Shown: one piece after another, positions 28,058 to 35,783 of the stretch
How the letters are laid out: each line of letters begins with the position of its first letter
How positions within the stretch are numbered: position 1 is the first letter of the stretch
Assembly: GCF_001429245.1 (NCBI RefSeq)
Contig: NZ_LMJE01000001.1
Coordinates: 1,124,309 to 1,188,308 of the forward strand
Direction of reading: 5' to 3'
Length of the DNA stretch: 64,000 bases
Source of the DNA: Rhizobium sp. Root274
GTDB taxonomy: Bacteria > Pseudomonadota > Alphaproteobacteria > Rhizobiales > Rhizobiaceae
Translations under genes and position numbers: made by a program
Notes under the pieces: model-generated
Databases searched by the model: none
The model's input: only the letters and a program-made list of their open reading frames with translations
What the model was told of the DNA's origin: nothing

Positions 28058-29026
28058 TTAGTTCTGGAAGAGGGTCAGGAGCTTTTCAGCGCTGGTGTTT
28101 GCAATCGACAGTGCCTGGATGCCGAGCTGCTGCTGCGTCTGCAGCGCCTTCAGACGGGTCGATTCCTCGTTCATGTCGGCGTCGACGAGACGGCCGACAC
28201 CCTTGTCGATCACGTCCATCAGGTTGGACACGAAGTTGTCCTGCATCTCGATGCGGCTGGTGATCGCACCGAGTGTGGCGGCCGCGTCGGTCAATTGCCC
28301 CAGGATGTCATCGACAACGCTGATCATATCGTCCAGTTCTTCGGTCGTCGTATCCGAATCGATGGCGATTTCAGTGCCGGTGACCGGAATGGTGGAGCCG
28401 ACGTCCAAGAGATAGTAATCGCGCGCCGTGCCAGTGGGCGCACTGCTCAGAGCATCAGCATCGATTGCTTTGGTTAGGAAGGCGCGGCTGGCGTCCTCCG
28501 TGTCGATGAGAAGCGAATCTTCCGTGTCGAAATCGAGGGTCGTTACCTGAACGGTGCCATCGGCACCGCGGATAAAGGACGAAACAACTTGTTTGGTGCC
28601 GAGCGCGTTTGTGTTCGTGTTGTAGAGCCAGTTCTCTCCGGAGAAGGAGGCGGATTGGGCAGACGACACCAGCTGGTCTTTCAGCTGCTTCATTTCCTCG
28701 TTGATCTTGTTCTTGTCGACGCCCGGCTCGCTGGCAGCCACCAGCTTCGCCTTGATGCTCGACATGACCTCGATGACATTGTCGAGCGCCGTGTAAGCGG
28801 TATCAACGGTTGCCGCACCCAGACCTAGCGCATCCGCGACGGTGGACAAGGCCGCATTGTCGGAGCGCATGGTCGTCGCGATCGACCAGTAACCGGCATT
28901 GTCCGACGCGGTTTCTACGCGATAGCCGGAGGACACCCGTCTTTGGGTCGTCTCAAGATTGGTATCGATCGAACGAAGCGTCTGGAGCGCGGCCATTGCG
29001 GCTGCGTTGGTCATAATGCTGGTCAT
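28058..29026 (-). CDS. Flagellin (shortest and most divergent of four)
   Basis: 322 residues from the ATG at 29026 (ribosome site GAGGG); a longer frame to 29158 lacks family similarity. The N-terminus TSIMTNAAAMAALQTLRSID and the C-terminus DADMNEESTRLKALQTQQQLGIQALSIAN are the conserved D0/D1 domains. The central part is about 75 residues shorter than in the other three and different in sequence. It would be a minor or specialised filament subunit. By position in the S. meliloti order it corresponds to the last flagellin (flaC-like), but this is not certain. Its leader differs from the other three. Confidence 0.94.
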   Translation of the reverse strand: MTSIMTNAAAMAALQTLRSIDTNLETTQRRVSSGYRVETASDNAGYWSIATTMRSDNAALSTVADALGLGAATVDTAYTALDNVIEVMSSIKAKLVAASEPGVDKNKINEEMKQLKDQLVSSAQSASFSGENWLYNTNTNALGTKQVVSSFIRGADGTVQVTTLDFDTEDSLLIDTEDASRAFLTKAIDADALSSAPTGTARDYYLLDVGSTIPVTGTEIAIDSDTTTEELDDMISVVDDILGQLTDAAATLGAITSRIEMQDNFVSNLMDVIDKGVGRLVDADMNEESTRLKALQTQQQLGIQALSIANTSAEKLLTLFQN

Positions 29027-29084
29027 GCTGGTGCCCTCAAGCGTACATAAGTGCGCATCCGGCGAAAGAGCCGGCAAAGACGGG

Positions 29085-29096
29085 TGGGCATCATGC
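29085..29096 (-). promoter_or_regulatory. Conserved flagellin promoter box, copy 1
   Basis: GCATGATGCCCA on the minus strand, 59 bases upstream of the flagellin start. The same GCATGAWGCYSA box precedes the other three flagellins at 63, 64 and 72 bases. Confidence 0.5.
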
Positions 29097-29127
29097 AGAC
29101 CGCGCCAAGGCACAGTCCCCGTCACCG

Positions 29128-29143
29128 TTAACAAATCGTTAAC
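29128..29143. promoter_or_regulatory. CtrA-like site TTAA-N7-TTAAC
   Basis: A full match to the CtrA consensus spacing and last base; it also reads as GTTAAC-N5-GTTAAC. It lies 102-117 bases upstream of the flagellin at 28058-29026. CtrA controls motility in several alphaproteobacteria; binding here is inference. Confidence 0.5.
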
Positions 29144-29241
29144 GATGCCATCTAACAAGCGAGACCTTGGTTAAGCAAGGCTCATAAACGGGAAAGTGCC
29201 GAGAATGAGAAAGGCCAAAAGTTTCGCGCAAGGCACAAACG

Positions 29242-29270
29242 AAAAATCCGCGCTCCTTTCGGAGCGCGGA
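29242..29270 (-). terminator. Rho-independent terminator of the second flagellin
   Basis: TCCGCGCTCC, a four-base loop, GGAGCGCGGA and then TTTTTC on the minus strand; a perfect 10-bp stem 36 bases after the flagellin stop. Confidence 0.95.
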
Positions 29271-29305
29271 GATCAATCTTGCGAGCTGTTGGATTAGCGA
29301 ACCTC

Positions 29306-30490
29306 TTAACGGAAGAGCGAGAGGACGCTTTCCGACGAAGAGTTGGCGATCGACAGCGAGGAGATTGCCAGCTGCTGCTGGGTCTGCAGGGCCTTGAGGC
29401 GTGTCGATTCTTCATTCATGTCGGCATCAACCAAGCGGCCAACACCGGAATCGATCGAGTCGCTCAGCGAAGCAACGAACTCGGTCTGGGTTTCGATGCG
29501 CGAAGAGATCGAGCCGATTGCCGCTGCGGCACTGGTCATCGAGGTCAGCGCGTCGTCGACCATCTGGATCAGATCGTCGAGCTGCGAAGTTGTCGTGGTG
29601 TTCGTGATCGTGAAAGCCGAAACCGAAGTGCTCAGTGTGGCGGTAGACGTGTTGGCGGTATCGATTGCCCAGACTGCGCCACCGGAATCTTCGGTGAAGA
29701 TTTCGACCGTGGTGTCCGTCGACTGGTCGATTGCGGCAACCCAGGTGTCGTCGTCCACCTTGACGTAACCATCCGAAACCGTACCACCCGATGCAGCGAT
29801 ACCGTCCGTGTCGAACGTAGCGCCGTCTGCAACGACTTCAGCCGTCGTGTAACGGACGACATCGTAGGCAGCAATAGTGCCGTTGACGTTGACGTCGACG
29901 GAAATGCCGTTGCCATCGATCGAAGTCGTGCCATCGAGGATGCCGGTGTCGCCCCCGGTGTCGAACAGGACGTTCGTGGTCGAGAGGGTATAGTCGACCT
30001 TCTTGACGGAAACGTTGCCGGAGTCGTCACGAACGAAGGAAGCAACGACGCTCTTGGCGAGGTCGGTACCTGCTGTGAGGTCGGCCTGGAGCCAGTTTTC
30101 GCCCGAGAAGGATGCGGCTTCGGCAATCGACGTCAGCTGGTCCTGCAGCTGGGTGATTTCTTCCTGGATTTTGTCCTTGTCGACGCCGTCTTCAGTGGCG
30201 GCAACGAGCTTTGCCTTGATTTCCTTTACCACCTCGATGGCGGAGTCCATACCGGAATATGCGGTATCGACCTTGGCAGCGCCGAGGCCGAGCGCGTCGG
30301 ACACGGCAGACAGTGCCATGTTATCGGAGCGCATGGTGGTGGCAATCGACCAGTAAGCGGCATTATCAGATGCTGCACCGACCTTAAGGCCGGAGGAAAC
30401 GCGACCCTGCGTTTCTTCCATGCTCGAATCGATCGAGCGCAACGTGGAGAGCGCAGCCATAGCTGCGACGTTTGTCAGAATGCTAGTCAT
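29306..30490 (-). CDS. Flagellin, 394 residues
   Basis: A full flagellin with conserved ends (MTSILTNVAAMAALSTLRSID; DADMNEESTRLKALQTQQQLAISSLSIAN) and a Thr/Asp-rich central region. It has the same length as the flagellin at 32371-33555; the two are almost identical from about residue 93 to 300 but differ at many sites in the first 92 residues, which points to gene conversion. It is exported without cleavage and assembled into the filament. It is monocistronic, with its own leader element, promoter box and terminator. By position it resembles flaD of S. meliloti (uncertain). Confidence 0.96.
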   Translation of the reverse strand: MTSILTNVAAMAALSTLRSIDSSMEETQGRVSSGLKVGAASDNAAYWSIATTMRSDNMALSAVSDALGLGAAKVDTAYSGMDSAIEVVKEIKAKLVAATEDGVDKDKIQEEITQLQDQLTSIAEAASFSGENWLQADLTAGTDLAKSVVASFVRDDSGNVSVKKVDYTLSTTNVLFDTGGDTGILDGTTSIDGNGISVDVNVNGTIAAYDVVRYTTAEVVADGATFDTDGIAASGGTVSDGYVKVDDDTWVAAIDQSTDTTVEIFTEDSGGAVWAIDTANTSTATLSTSVSAFTITNTTTTSQLDDLIQMVDDALTSMTSAAAAIGSISSRIETQTEFVASLSDSIDSGVGRLVDADMNEESTRLKALQTQQQLAISSLSIANSSSESVLSLFR

Positions 30491-30496
30491 ATTTAG

Positions 30497-30534
30497 TGCC
30501 CCTTGAATGGCTGATTAAGAAAGGGACATTCCGG
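30497..30534 (-). promoter_or_regulatory. Flagellin leader element that can mask the ribosome site, copy 1
   Basis: On the minus strand TCCGGAATGTCCC is followed after 17 bases by CAAGGGGCA, whose AAGGG is the ribosome site. TGTCCCTT can pair with AAGGGGCA (one G-U pair). The block recurs before the next two flagellins. Confidence 0.6.
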
Positions 30535-30552
30535 AGTCACCGGGAACGAGTG

Positions 30553-30564
30553 TCAGCTTCATGC
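30553..30564 (-). promoter_or_regulatory. Conserved flagellin promoter box, copy 2
   Basis: GCATGAAGCTGA on the minus strand, 63 bases upstream of the start codon; identical over 12 bases to the copy at 32185-32196. Confidence 0.5.
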
Positions 30565-30565
30565 C

Positions 30566-30843
30566 CATCAATTCCCGTTAGGGTTAATGTCTCGTTCTAT
30601 GGGGCCAATCTACCGACGCGTGGTTAACCAAGGATGAACTAACCTCATGTTTTTCAATAATAAAAGGATGTTTTTTGTAACCTTTCATTAAGGTGTCTGA
30701 CCAAAGCTTTAATGGGAGTGTTGGGAGCACCGCGGGTTTTAACGAATGGCGCCTGGGGCTCGACGATCATGTGCGGCCTGGGTTCATGCACCTGATCTCT
30801 CAGCGAATGCGGCACACGAGAACGCAGAAAAGCGCTGACAAAA
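30566..30843. other. Flagellin intergenic DNA without a gene
   Basis: With the flanking sites this forms a 437-base gap. It contains AT-rich DNA (30590-30690) with several TTAA motifs that would hold the distal promoter of the flagellin at 29306, and the downstream flank of the next flagellin. Two short open frames here (62 and 80 codons) have no convincing ribosome site or family features. Confidence 0.6.
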
Positions 30844-30876
30844 CGAAAAATGCCGCGCCCTCTGGGCGCGGCATTT
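30844..30876 (-). terminator. Rho-independent terminator of the third flagellin
   Basis: A perfect 13-bp stem, AAATGCCGCGCCC / GGGCGCGGCATTT, with a 3-base loop; on the minus strand it ends in a T run (GCATTTTTCG). It lies 52 bases after the flagellin stop. Confidence 0.95.
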
Positions 30877-30927
30877 CTTAGGTAAAGGGCTTTCAAAGAA
30901 GCCTTATAATTGATGGTCCAGCGGACC

Positions 30928-32121
30928 TTACTTGAAGAGCGTAAGAACGCTTTCCGATGCAGAGTTCGCGATCGACAGCGACTGGATAGCCAGCTGCTGC
31001 TGGGTCTGCAGCGCCTTCAAGCGGGTCGACTCTTCATTCATGTCGGCATCGACGAGACGGCCAATACCCGTATCGATGGAGTCGGTGAGACTTGCCACGA
31101 ACTCCTGCTGCATTTCGATACGCGACGAGATCGAACCCAAAGCCGATGCTGCACTTGTCATCGCTTCCAGGGCATCATCAACCATCTGCAGGAGGCCGTC
31201 CAACTGGGTAGAACTCGTGGAGTTGTCGATCGAAAGGGTCGCGACAGAGGTGGTCAAAGCCGTAGCGCTGGCCAGGTTGGTCTCATCGATGGCCCACACG
31301 CCGCTCGTATCGACGTCCGTTGCAAAGATCTCGTGATCCGTTGCGCCAGATTGGTCAATGGCGGCGACCCATACGTCATCGTCAACTTTGACATAACCTG
31401 CCGAAACCGTACCACCAACCGCGACCACACCTCCGGAGTCGAACGTTGCGCCATCGGCAATAACCTCAGCCGTCGTGTAGCTGAGAACATTGTATGGAGT
31501 CGTTGTGCCAGCAATGTTGACGTTGACGGTTACACCGTTTCCTTCAACGGTCTGGATTGTATCGAGAATGCCGGTGTCGCCTCCGGAGTCAAACAATACG
31601 CTCGTGCTGTCGAGCGTATAGTTCACCTTCTTGACCGAAACGTCGCCGTTTGCATCTCGAACGAATGATGCGACGACCGACTTCACTTCGCTACCGCCGG
31701 CAGCAGTGATGTCGGCCTGGAGCCAGTTCTCTCCGGAGAATGAGGCAGCTTCCGAAATCGAGACGAGCTGGTCCTGCAACTGCGTGATTTCTTCCTGGAT
31801 CTTGTCTTTATCAACGCCGTCTTCGGTCGCGGCCGTGATCTTGGCCTTGATTTCCTTCACGACTTCGATGGCCGATTCCATGCCGGAATAAGCGGTGTCC
31901 ACCTTTGCAGCGCCAAGACCAAGCGCGTCTTCAACAGCTGCGAGCGACATGTTGTCGGAGCGCATCGTGGTTGCAATCGACCAATAGGCCGCATTGTCAG
32001 ACGCTGTTTCGACACGAAGGCCGGACGAGACACGTGCCTGCGTATCTTCCATGCTGGAATCGATGCTGCGAAGGGTCTGAAGTGCGGACATCGCCGCGAC
32101 ATTGGTCAATATGCTGGTCAT
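30928..32121 (-). CDS. Flagellin, 397 residues
   Basis: A full flagellin with the common ends (MTSILTNVAAMSALQTLRSID; DADMNEESTRLKALQTQQQLAIQSLSIAN). Its central region has the same layout as in the two 394-residue flagellins but is clearly more diverged. It is monocistronic, with leader element, promoter box and terminator. It corresponds by position to flaB of S. meliloti (uncertain). Multiple flagellins build the complex filament typical of soil rhizobia. Confidence 0.96.
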   Translation of the reverse strand: MTSILTNVAAMSALQTLRSIDSSMEDTQARVSSGLRVETASDNAAYWSIATTMRSDNMSLAAVEDALGLGAAKVDTAYSGMESAIEVVKEIKAKITAATEDGVDKDKIQEEITQLQDQLVSISEAASFSGENWLQADITAAGGSEVKSVVASFVRDANGDVSVKKVNYTLDSTSVLFDSGGDTGILDTIQTVEGNGVTVNVNIAGTTTPYNVLSYTTAEVIADGATFDSGGVVAVGGTVSAGYVKVDDDVWVAAIDQSGATDHEIFATDVDTSGVWAIDETNLASATALTTSVATLSIDNSTSSTQLDGLLQMVDDALEAMTSAASALGSISSRIEMQQEFVASLTDSIDTGIGRLVDADMNEESTRLKALQTQQQLAIQSLSIANSASESVLTLFK

Positions 32122-32128
32122 TGAAGTC

Positions 32129-32167
32129 TGCCCCTTGATTGGCTGATATAGACAGGGACATTCCGGA
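32129..32167 (-). promoter_or_regulatory. Flagellin leader element that can mask the ribosome site, copy 2
   Basis: On the minus strand TCCGGAATGTCCC is followed by CAAGGGGCA ahead of the start codon. The pairing TGTCCCT / AGGGGCA is kept (7 bp, one G-U), and ATCAGCCAATC between the arms is close to the first copy. Confidence 0.6.
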
Positions 32168-32184
32168 TGGGCCGGTAACGACGG

Positions 32185-32196
32185 TCAGCTTCATGC
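32185..32196 (-). promoter_or_regulatory. Conserved flagellin promoter box, copy 3
   Basis: GCATGAAGCTGA on the minus strand, 64 bases upstream of the start codon. TTAAGAAC lies 17 bases further upstream and could be a -35-like element. Confidence 0.5.
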
Positions 32197-32286
32197 CTGC
32201 TAACCTGTTCTTAATGAGTGTTAACCCGTCGTTGCGATGGGTTCATCTAACTTAAACATGGTTAACAATTCTTAAATGCAATTATT

Positions 32287-32319
32287 AAAAAAACAGGCCG
32301 CAGCGTTAACTGCGACCTG
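32287..32319 (-). terminator. Rho-independent terminator of the first flagellin
   Basis: CAGGTCGCAG, a six-base loop, CTGCGGCCTG (one mismatch) and then seven T on the minus strand, about 52 bases after the stop of the flagellin at 32371. Confidence 0.9.
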
Positions 32320-32370
32320 CTCTTCCTAGACTGGCTCAGCCCGCCAGCCCAAGGACGTTGCCTGGTCCGA

Positions 32371-33555
32371 TTAACGGAACAGCGACAGAACGTTCTGCGA
32401 GTCCGAGTTGGCGATCGACAGGGCCTGAATAGCCAGCTGCTGCTGGGTCTGCAGGGCCTTAAGGCGCGTCGATTCTTCGTTCATGTCGGCATCAACCAAG
32501 CGGCCAACACCGGCTTCGATCGAGTCGCTCAGGTCGCTGACGAAGCTTTCCTGAGTCTCGATGCGCGAAGAGATCGAACCGAGCGAAGAAGCCGCGCTGG
32601 TCATCGAGGTCAACGCGTCGTCGACCATCTGGATCAGATCGTCGAGCTGGGCAGAGGTCGTGGTGTTCGTGATCGTGAAGGCCGAAACCGAAGTGCTCAG
32701 TGTGGCGGTAGACGTGTTGCCGGTGTCGATTGCCCACAGTGCACCACCGGAATCTTCGGTGAAGATCTCGACCGTGGTGTCCGTCGTCTGGTCGATTGCG
32801 GCAACCCAGGTGTCGTCGTCCACCTTGACGTAACCATCCGAAACCGTACCACCCGATGCAGCGATGCCGTCTGTGTCGAACGTAGCGCCGTCTGCAACGA
32901 CTTCAGCCGTTGTGTAACGGACAACGTCGTAGGCAGAAACCGTACCGTTGACATTCACGTCGACGGAAATGCCGTTGCCATCGATCGAAGTCGTGCCATC
33001 GAGAATGCCGGTGTTGCCCCCGGTGTCGAACAGGACGTTCGAGGTCGAGAGGGTGTAGTCGACCTTCTTGACGGATACGTTGCCGGAGTCGTCACGAACG
33101 AAGGAAGCAACGACGCTCTTGGCGAGGTCGGTACCTGCTGTAAGGTCGGCCTGGAGCCAGTTTTCGCCCGAGAAAGAGGCGGCTTCGGCAATCGACGTCA
33201 GCTGGTCCTGCAGCTGGGTGATTTCTTCCTGGATCTTGTCCTTGTCGACGCCGTCTTCAGTAGCGGCGACCAACTTGGTCTTGATCTGCTGGACAACGTC
33301 GATGGCCGATTCCATACCGGAGTAAGCGGTGTCAACCTTGGCAGCGCCCAAGCCGAGAGCGTCAGAAACAGCGCCGAGAGCTGCATTGTCGGACTTCATG
33401 GTCGTGGCAATCGACCAATAAGCCGCGTTGTCAGAAGCGGAACCGACCTTGAGGCCCGACGAGATGCGGGACTGGGTATCTTCCATGCTGGCGGAGATCG
33501 AGCGGAGGGTAGACAGCGCGCCCATAGCGCTGGTGTTTGTCAGAATGCTGGTCAT
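32371..33555 (-). CDS. flaA: Flagellin FlaA-type, first of four
   Basis: 394 residues from the ATG at 33555; the extended frame to 33594 (MSPPVSCFQGTNP) runs through the leader element and is rejected. The conserved ends are MTSILTNTSAMGALSTLRSIS and DADMNEESTRLKALQTQQQLAIQALSIAN. The central region is nearly the same as in the flagellin at 29306. It is the first flagellin after fliP, the position of flaA, the principal and essential flagellin in S. meliloti; the name rests on position. It is monocistronic with its own control elements. Confidence 0.95.
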   Translation of the reverse strand: MTSILTNTSAMGALSTLRSISASMEDTQSRISSGLKVGSASDNAAYWSIATTMKSDNAALGAVSDALGLGAAKVDTAYSGMESAIDVVQQIKTKLVAATEDGVDKDKIQEEITQLQDQLTSIAEAASFSGENWLQADLTAGTDLAKSVVASFVRDDSGNVSVKKVDYTLSTSNVLFDTGGNTGILDGTTSIDGNGISVDVNVNGTVSAYDVVRYTTAEVVADGATFDTDGIAASGGTVSDGYVKVDDDTWVAAIDQTTDTTVEIFTEDSGGALWAIDTGNTSTATLSTSVSAFTITNTTTSAQLDDLIQMVDDALTSMTSAASSLGSISSRIETQESFVSDLSDSIEAGVGRLVDADMNEESTRLKALQTQQQLAIQALSIANSDSQNVLSLFR

Positions 33556-33561
33556 AGGATT

Positions 33562-33600
33562 TGTCCCTTGAAAACAAGATACTGGAGGGGACATACCGGA
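33562..33600 (-). promoter_or_regulatory. Flagellin leader element that can mask the ribosome site, copy 3
   Basis: On the minus strand TCCGGTATGTCCC is followed by CAAGGGACA. Here the arms TGTCCC / GGGACA pair perfectly; relative to the other copies a G-U pair has become A-U, a change that keeps the helix although the loop differs. Confidence 0.6.
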
Positions 33601-33626
33601 CTAAAAACTTACCGGTCACGCGCGGT

Positions 33627-33638
33627 TCGGCATCATGC
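33627..33638 (-). promoter_or_regulatory. Conserved flagellin promoter box, copy 4
   Basis: GCATGATGCCGA on the minus strand, 72 bases upstream of the flaA start. Confidence 0.5.
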
Positions 33639-33792
33639 CATTTGGTACTTTTCTGTTGCTACCAGACCCGTCGTGCGAGTTCCAAACTCGCAGCCATTTG
33701 TTGCCAACACCTTAATTCGACCGCGCGCATTCGTGCTTCACGCGGCCTATGGTAAACAGCGAAATAACGATTGTTCCGGCAGCGTCTGATGT

Positions 33793-34530
33793 TCAGACAA
33801 ACGAGCGGACGAGGCTGCCGACGAGCAGGTTCCAACCGTCGATCAGGACGAAGAACAGAATCTTGAACGGCAGGGAGATCGAGGTGGGCGGGAGCATCAT
33901 CATGCCCATGGCCATGGTAATTGTGGCCACGACCATGTCGATCACCAGGAAGGGCAGAATGATCAGGAAGCCGATCTCGAAGCCGCGGCGGATCTCCGAG
34001 AGCATGAAGGCCGGGATAAGCACCCGGTAGTCGACCTTGCCGTCGACGATGGTCGCCTGCCCACGCTCGTTGGCGATATCGACAAAGAGCTTCAGGTCCT
34101 TGTCGCGCGTGTTTGCGGTCATGAAAGTGCGGAAGGGTTCGGCGATGCGCGCCACGGCTTCCGCTTCCGTAATCTGGTTGGCGAGCAAGGGTTGCGCGCC
34201 ATTGGTCCAGGCCTGGTCCATGGTCGGCGCCATGACATAGAAGGTCATGAAGAGCGCCATGCTGGTCAGGATCATGTTGGAGGGCGTGGTGGCAAGTCCC
34301 ATCCCCGAGCGCAGGATCGAGAAGGCGATCAGAAAGCGCGGGAAGCTGGTGACCATGATCAGGATGCCCGGCGCAATCGATAGCACCGTGAGCAAGCCGA
34401 ATGTCCTGATGATCCAAGCCGCCACCGATCCGTCGATCGGGGTGTTGAAGATCTCAGTCGGGAACTGCTGGGCCACAGCCAGTTCCGGCGCCATCATCAT
34501 GATGGCGACGAGGGTGAGAAGCCGAATCAT
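33793..34530 (-). CDS. fliP: FliP, flagellar export pore protein
   Basis: 245 residues with a cleavable signal peptide, FGLLTVLSIAPGILIMVTSFPRFLIAFSILR, and the C-terminal FEIGFLIILPFLVIDMVVATITMAMGMMMLPP, hallmarks of FliP. It forms the export pore with FliQ and FliR, which are encoded about 17 kb away on the same strand. The start overlaps the fliL stop by four bases. It is the last gene of the flgF-to-fliP operon. No fliO is recognisable next to it. Confidence 0.96.
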   Translation of the reverse strand: MIRLLTLVAIMMMAPELAVAQQFPTEIFNTPIDGSVAAWIIRTFGLLTVLSIAPGILIMVTSFPRFLIAFSILRSGMGLATTPSNMILTSMALFMTFYVMAPTMDQAWTNGAQPLLANQITEAEAVARIAEPFRTFMTANTRDKDLKLFVDIANERGQATIVDGKVDYRVLIPAFMLSEIRRGFEIGFLIILPFLVIDMVVATITMAMGMMMLPPTSISLPFKILFFVLIDGWNLLVGSLVRSFV

Positions 34531-35036
34531 TCGATCACGAGGGTTCTGAACATCACCTTCGATACGCGCCCTTCTGAGCGCAGGTCAACACGCTCCTGAA
34601 GGTCATCCTTGAGATATTGGAACCCTCTTGGCCCCTCCACCTGCTGGAGAGACACGGTTCGCAAATAAGCGAGGATGTCCTGGTGGACATCTTCGGCGAC
34701 CTTGACATCCGGCGGGCCATTGAACATCAGCGCCACCTCGACGCGGATCCAGTTTTCCGAGGGATAGGCAAGGTTCGTCGTGATGGGCTCAAGAGCCACC
34801 ACGCCATTGGCTTCCGTCGAGACGTGGGGGAGCCCCTCTTCCTTCTTGGCCTCGCCGTGACCGGCAGGCGCTTCGGCGACGGCTGCCGCTTCCTGCGCCT
34901 GTTTGACCTTCGGTGACAACATGGTGCCGATCGCCCAGCCGCCCCCGCCGCCGACGACGGTCAGCACCACGAGCGGGATGGCGAGCGCCATCAAGCCCGA
35001 CTTCTTCTTGCCTTCGCCTTCCGGATTTTCTTCCAT
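34527..35036 (-). CDS. fliL: FliL, stator-associated basal-body protein
   Basis: 169 residues: a short charged cytosolic tail, one transmembrane helix (GLMALAIPLVVLTVVGGGGGW, about 15-35), a linker, and a periplasmic domain with ALEPITTNL and the C-terminal SEGRVSKVMFRTLVIE. FliL rings surround the stator and stabilise it under load. It is coupled to fliP and lies 27 bases after flgH. Confidence 0.93.
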   Translation of the reverse strand: MEENPEGEGKKKSGLMALAIPLVVLTVVGGGGGWAIGTMLSPKVKQAQEAAAVAEAPAGHGEAKKEEGLPHVSTEANGVVALEPITTNLAYPSENWIRVEVALMFNGPPDVKVAEDVHQDILAYLRTVSLQQVEGPRGFQYLKDDLQERVDLRSEGRVSKVMFRTLVIE

Positions 35037-35063
35037 AACCAGTCCCTAGCGCTCCTGCCGCGA

Positions 35064-35783
35064 TCAGAAGGGCGAATAGATATCGACAACCTGCTGGCCG
35101 ATCGGCGGCTGCTGCATTTCCGTCAGGCGGCCACGGCCACCGTAAGAAATGCGGGCTTCGGCGATCTTCTCGTAGGAAATCGTGTTTTCGGCGTCGACAT
35201 CCTGAGGACGCGCGATACCGGCCACATTCAGGATACGGATCTCGTGATTGACGCGCACTTCCTGCGACCCGCTGATCAAGAGGTTGCCGTTTTCGAGGAT
35301 ACCCGTGACCACGGCTGCGATCATCAGGTTCAGCTTTTCCGACCGTTCCGTCTTGCCGTCGCCCTTGCTGCTCGTGCTGGAATCCGTCGAGAGGTCGCCA
35401 GATGTGCCCGTATCCGTGTCAAAGCCGAGGAATTGTTTGACTTCAGCACCCCAAGTCAGCGAGGTGCCGTTGGTGCGGCTACGATCCGTGGCATTCTTGA
35501 ACGTCGCCTTGTCGTCGATCTCGATGTTGACGGTCAGAATGTCACCCACGTTGAGAGCGCGGGCATCCTTGAAAAGGGCCGACTGATTGTCGCTCCACAG
35601 CGAGTAGCCGCTCGCGCTTTGCATCGGCTGCTTCGGATAAAGCGCCATCTGCGGGGTCTGGCTGTAACGGAGACCGGATCCGATCGGGCTCATTGCCGGG
35701 GCATTGCCAATTTCCTTGATGGTCTGGCTCTGGCAGCCAGCCAGAAGGAGAATAGCCAGCAAGGCCGGGAAACGCTTGGTCAT
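35064..35783 (-). CDS. flgH: FlgH, L-ring lipoprotein
   Basis: 239 residues. A lipoprotein signal with lipobox LLAGC (Cys17) sends it to the outer membrane. Family motifs are SLWSDNQSALFKDARALNVGDILTV, the central NLMIAAVVTGILENGNLLISGSQEVRVNHE and the C-terminal ISYGGRGRLTEMQQPPIGQQVVDIYSPF. It is coupled to motE by a four-base overlap. Confidence 0.96.
   Translation of the reverse strand: MTKRFPALLAILLLAGCQSQTIKEIGNAPAMSPIGSGLRYSQTPQMALYPKQPMQSASGYSLWSDNQSALFKDARALNVGDILTVNIEIDDKATFKNATDRSRTNGTSLTWGAEVKQFLGFDTDTGTSGDLSTDSSTSSKGDGKTERSEKLNLMIAAVVTGILENGNLLISGSQEVRVNHEIRILNVAGIARPQDVDAENTISYEKIAEARISYGGRGRLTEMQQPPIGQQVVDIYSPF

Noticed and set aside
30654-30896. 80-codon minus-strand open frame between two flagellins
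   Set aside because: It runs through the flagellin terminator, has no convincing ribosome site and no protein-like composition; the opposing plus-strand frame at 30693 is equally unconvincing.
32209-32275. TTAA pairs with six-base spacing upstream of the third flagellin, considered as CtrA boxes
   Set aside because: The spacing differs by one from the CtrA consensus and the region is AT-rich and next to a terminator, so I do not call them.
33556-33594. Upstream start that would add 13 residues to the first flagellin
   Set aside because: The extension covers the conserved leader element and is absent from the other flagellins, which start MTSI.
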